Source of the DNA: Erythrobacter sp.
GTDB taxonomy: Bacteria; Pseudomonadota; Alphaproteobacteria; Sphingomonadales; Sphingomonadaceae
Assembly: GCA_002695185.1 (NCBI GenBank)
Contig: NZOF01000175.1
Location: 1-15,193 of the forward strand
Direction of reading: 5' to 3'
Length of the DNA stretch: 15,193 nucleotides
Numbering within the stretch: position 1 is the stretch's first letter; each line of letters begins with the position of its first letter. The translations under genes were made by a program, and so were the position numbers. The notes beneath the pieces were generated by a model. The model ran no database searches. It saw nothing but the letters and a program-made list of their open reading frames with translations, and was not told the DNA's origin. Below are positions 14,478 through 15,193 of the stretch, piece by piece.

Positions 14478-14621
14478 TCAATCCGCTTTTTTCTTTGCCG
14501 TCGCAACGGCGATCGCATGGCGCACGGACGCCATTGCACCCTCATGGTTAACTGTCCGATCAGCTTGCAGGTCTGCGAGCCCGCGCTTGATGCCTTCGAT
14601 GGCGGCTTGTTCATGGTCCAT
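14478..14621 (-). CDS. Small orphan antitoxin-like protein (second copy)
   Basis: This is identical to 4032-4175, with the same GGGAGAA ribosome binding site before the chosen ATG. Confidence 0.58.
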   Translation of the reverse strand: MDHEQAAIEGIKRGLADLQADRTVNHEGAMASVRHAIAVATAKKKAD

Positions 14622-14766
14622 GTCGTTCTCCCTCGGTCTGTCAGCATTGGGGAATTCTAGGCTCATCCAGAAAAACGCCTAGTGTTAATAGTGTTACCTA
14701 CGGAGTATGTTACGGACCCAAAAATTGTTCGTAACCCTATGGGCTTGAACGGGAAAATAATCCACA

Positions 14767-14939
14767 GGGTTCCGAAAGGGTCAAATCTGGGTTCCGAAAG
14801 GGTCAAATCTGGGTTCCGAAAGGGTCAAACGTAAAAGGCCCCCTGAAGGGTTCCTGAACGGTCAAACTTCGGTTCCCGATGGTGCGAACGTCGGAGTAGT
14901 TCCTGATAGGTCAAATTTGGGGTTCCTGAACGGTCAAAC
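14767..14939 (+). repeat. oriV: Iteron array, oriV (second copy)
   Basis: This repeats 4321-4493: three perfect 22-bp iterons followed by four diverged ones. Confidence 0.88.
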
Positions 14940-14957
14940 TTCTCGTAGCTTCCAGAC

Positions 14958-15193
14958 ATGCCTTTGCTGCCAGACAGACATCCCCAGAAGGATTTTTTCA
15001 TCCTCGATATCGCGGACGTAGTTCCCAAGGACGACACCGCGTCGATGGAGCACCCCCTGTTTTCTCTGGCGACCAAGCCGGACATGCGTCACCTAGTCTA
15101 CCAGAACGGCGAGAACAGGTTAGAAATCGCCCCTTCCGGCCTCGGCCTTCCCACCATCAAGGACAAGGACATCCTGATCTTCTGCATCAGCCA
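14958..15193 (+). CDS. repA: RepA-type replication initiator, 5' part (cut by window edge)
   Basis: These are the first 78 codons of the gene that is complete at 4512-5519. It runs off the end of the window only because the linear contig stops here. Confidence 0.9.
   Translation, partial: MPLLPDRHPQKDFFILDIADVVPKDDTASMEHPLFSLATKPDMRHLVYQNGENRLEIAPSGLGLPTIKDKDILIFCIS

Larger units (their letters stand above)
10447..15193. repeat. Second copy of terminal redundancy
   Basis: This is the same sequence as 1-4747, displaced by 10,446 bp. It holds no independent genes. It completes the flippase gene truncated at base 1, and it ends inside a second, truncated copy of repA. Confidence 0.95.

Overview
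The window reads a circular plasmid about one and a half times. Bases 10447-15193 repeat bases 1-4747, the offset is a constant 10,446 bp, and every reading frame in the two copies translates identically. The simplest reading is one 10,446-bp plasmid whose linear contig was not trimmed at its overlapping ends. Features in the second copy are the same genes seen again. The flippase gene is whole only across the junction (9570-10997), and the rep gene is whole only in the first copy (4512-5519).

The host looks alphaproteobacterial, probably Rhodobacterales (Roseobacter/Paracoccus type). This rests on the RepA (RPA-family) initiator with iterons, the Ti/TraA-like MOBQ relaxase with a TraD-like partner, the MazEF pair and the GC-rich backbone. 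The host assignment is an inference.

Layout of one turn: (i) 552-1088, a junction with a small broken reading frame and a frameshifted DUF2442 gene. (ii) 1147-3389, the mobilization module: MOBQ relaxase (-), an oriT with an inverted repeat and an RSF1010-like nic core, then a TraD/MobC-like protein and a membrane protein (+). (iii) 3396-4175, a minus-strand stability operon: a small antitoxin-like protein, MazE-like, MazF-like. (iv) 4230-5960, replication and maintenance: a DnaA-box-like site, seven iterons, repA, and a divergent-side HTH/coiled-coil protein with a repeated GGTGTAAC operator. (v) 5961-6815, a mostly non-coding stretch that carries the remnant of a second relaxase. (vi) 6816-10997, a surface-glycan cassette: WecE-type sugar aminotransferase, hexapeptide acyltransferase and WavQ-like glycosyltransferase candidate in one direction, converging on a Wzx-type flippase.

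Taken together this is a small mobilizable plasmid whose cargo can make, acylate, attach and flip an amino-deoxysugar. It lacks the genes for the dTDP-sugar precursor and for a polymerase, so it must draw on the chromosome. It encodes no type IV secretion system, so transfer would need a helper.
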